Of a DNA stretch of 64,000 nucleotides, positions 62,793 to 64,000 are shown one piece after another. How positions within the stretch are numbered: position 1 is the first letter of the stretch; each line of letters begins with the position of its first letter. The stretch is from NCBI GenBank assembly GCA_016719605.1, contig JADJYW010000008.1:62001-126000 (forward strand). The letters run 5' to 3'. The notes below the pieces were generated by a model that did not search any database, had not been told where the DNA came from, and saw nothing but the letters and a program-made list of their open reading frames with translations. The DNA is from Lewinellaceae bacterium (GTDB taxonomy: Bacteria > Bacteroidota > Bacteroidia > Chitinophagales > Saprospiraceae). The translations under genes were made by a program, and so were the position numbers.

Positions 62793-64000
62793 ATGAAAAA
62801 AATACGCAGCATACTGGCCGTCGGTGCATTGCTCCTGACAGTCTTTTCGCACACCATTTCAGCACAAAACACCAAAAGCGGCGCTCCGGTCATCCCGGTA
62901 CCTGCCGGCGACGTGCGCAAAAAATCCCCCAAGGAAGGCTCCGCACCCAAAATCCAGATTGGCAAAGCCGAAACCTCCAAACTGAGCAACGGCCTCACCG
63001 TCATCGTCGTGGAAAACCACAAACTCCCCCGCGTATCGTTCCGGGTGTTTGCCGATTTTGATCCCGTACAGGAAAAAGATGCCGCCGGCTATGCCGATAT
63101 GGCGGGCGAACTGCTCAGCAAAGGCACCACGTCCCGTACCAAATCCCAACTCGACGAAGAGGTGGATTTCATTGGCGCCTCCCTTTCTTCCGATGCCAAC
63201 GGGGTATCCGGCGCCTGTTTAGCCAAGCACACCGACAAACTGCTCGGGCTGATGTCCGATGTGCTGCTCAACCCGACCTTTCCTGCCGAAGAATTGGACA
63301 AAGCCAAACGCCGCGCCGAGAGCGGCCTGGCATCGGCCAAAGACAATGCCGAGGCTATCGCCGGCAACGTCGGCAAGGTGCTACGCTATGGCAAGAACCA
63401 CCCCTATGGCGAAAACATGACCGAGGAAACACTCGCCAAAATCACGCTTGATCAGATCAAAAACTACCACGCCACCTACTTCAAACCCAATATCGCCTAC
63501 CTCGTTATCGTCGGCGACATCAACAAAGCCGATGCCATTGCCAAGGCTGAAAAGTACTTTGGCAAATGGAAGGCAGGCGACGTACCCAAACACCAGTACG
63601 CCACACCCAAACAGCCGGAAAAAACCCAGGTCGATTTTGTCCACAAAACCGGCGCCGTCAATCGGTCATCAATATTACCTATCCCATCGAACTGCACAAC
63701 AGCCATCCCGATGCCATCCCTGCCCGTCTGACCAACGCCATTCTCGGCGGCGGCGGCATGACCAACAGCCGCCTGAACGCCAACTTGCGCGAAGGGCACG
63801 CTTATACCTACGGCTCCTATTCTTCCATTTCGCCCGACCGCCTCATCGGCAGTTTCAACGCATCGGCCAGTGTGCGCAATGCCGTCACGGACAGCGCCAT
63901 CATCGAATTTATGAAAGAACTCAACCGGATGCGTACAGAGAAAGTACCGGAAAGCGAATTGCAACTTGTGAAAAACGTGCTGACAGGTCAGTTTTCCCAA
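62793..64000 (+). CDS. M16-family peptidase, non-catalytic partner subunit (frameshifted, runs off window)
   Basis: The protein begins with a signal peptide (MKKIRSILAVGALLLTVFSH, cleaved near ISAQN). The M16 N-lobe follows (LSNGLTVIVVENHKLPRVSF), but the zinc motif is absent: the matching place reads GYADMAGELLSKGTTS. The frame is lost near 63661, apparently by one A missing from GTCAAATCGG, and the first frame then stops at 63731. In the other frame it continues SVINITYPIELHNSHPDAIP and GGGGMTNSRLNANLREGHAY, the R/Y motif of the substrate-binding partner in heterodimeric M16B enzymes, to the window edge. The gene is therefore probably intact in the organism. It pairs with the catalytic gene upstream. 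Confidence 0.85.

Overview
The window looks like a chromosomal stretch from a Bacteroidota bacterium, most likely of the Saprospiria/Saprospiraceae type. The evidence is several secreted proteins ending in a type IX secretion (T9SS) type A sorting domain, a hybrid two-component regulator with an AraC output, few Shine-Dalgarno sites, TAnnTTTG-like promoter elements, and a moderately high GC content. I saw no rRNA, tRNA or CRISPR.

Positions 1-55,293, all on the minus strand, form one large surface-protein island. Its core is an array of five paralogous giants that share a ~2,350-residue core: signal peptide, YTVGEPAVG-type segment, Fn3-like region, two LamG jellyrolls, a long beta-rich middle and a T9SS tail. 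They are E (1-2562, runs off the edge), D (4668-11819, the only intact copy), F (13417-35191), C (38560-45668) and B (46838-53929). E, D and C each follow, at 48-50 bp, a ~300-residue secreted protein with a phage tail-fibre/collar-like C-terminus. B follows, at 50 bp, a protein with the same N-terminal domain but a different C-terminus. F has no such partner. It instead carries ~4,900 extra N-terminal residues (BspA/DUF285 repeats, a six-copy 200-residue repeat, FG-GAP repeats, HYR and choice-of-anchor-D domains, an NHL-like propeller) fused to the core, for ~7,250 residues in all.

Two regulators sit inside the array: a LytTR DNA-binding protein (4168-4563) and a 950-residue TPR/histidine kinase/receiver/AraC hybrid sensor (35584-38436). 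The interval between the hybrid sensor and F carries two pairs of 21-bp-period direct repeats that could be operator sites. Spacers hold terminator hairpins, MITE-like inverted-repeat elements and a 44-bp perfect inverted repeat.

Positions 55,536-58,587 (minus) hold a two-gene operon: a parallel beta-helix protein, then a protein with near-identical 77-residue repeats and a MopE-type metal-binding motif. Positions 58,853-64,000 (plus) are more ordinary: a sodium:solute symporter, a small membrane protein, a broken DinB-family gene, and a pair of M16 peptidases (one catalytic, one non-catalytic that runs off the window).

Many genes are interrupted by single-base indels, often in short homopolymers, including the M16 and DinB genes. 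This looks more like uncorrected assembly error than decay, so the split genes B, C and F, one tail-fibre-like protein and the second M16 peptidase are probably continuous in the organism. Exact protein lengths here should be treated as provisional.
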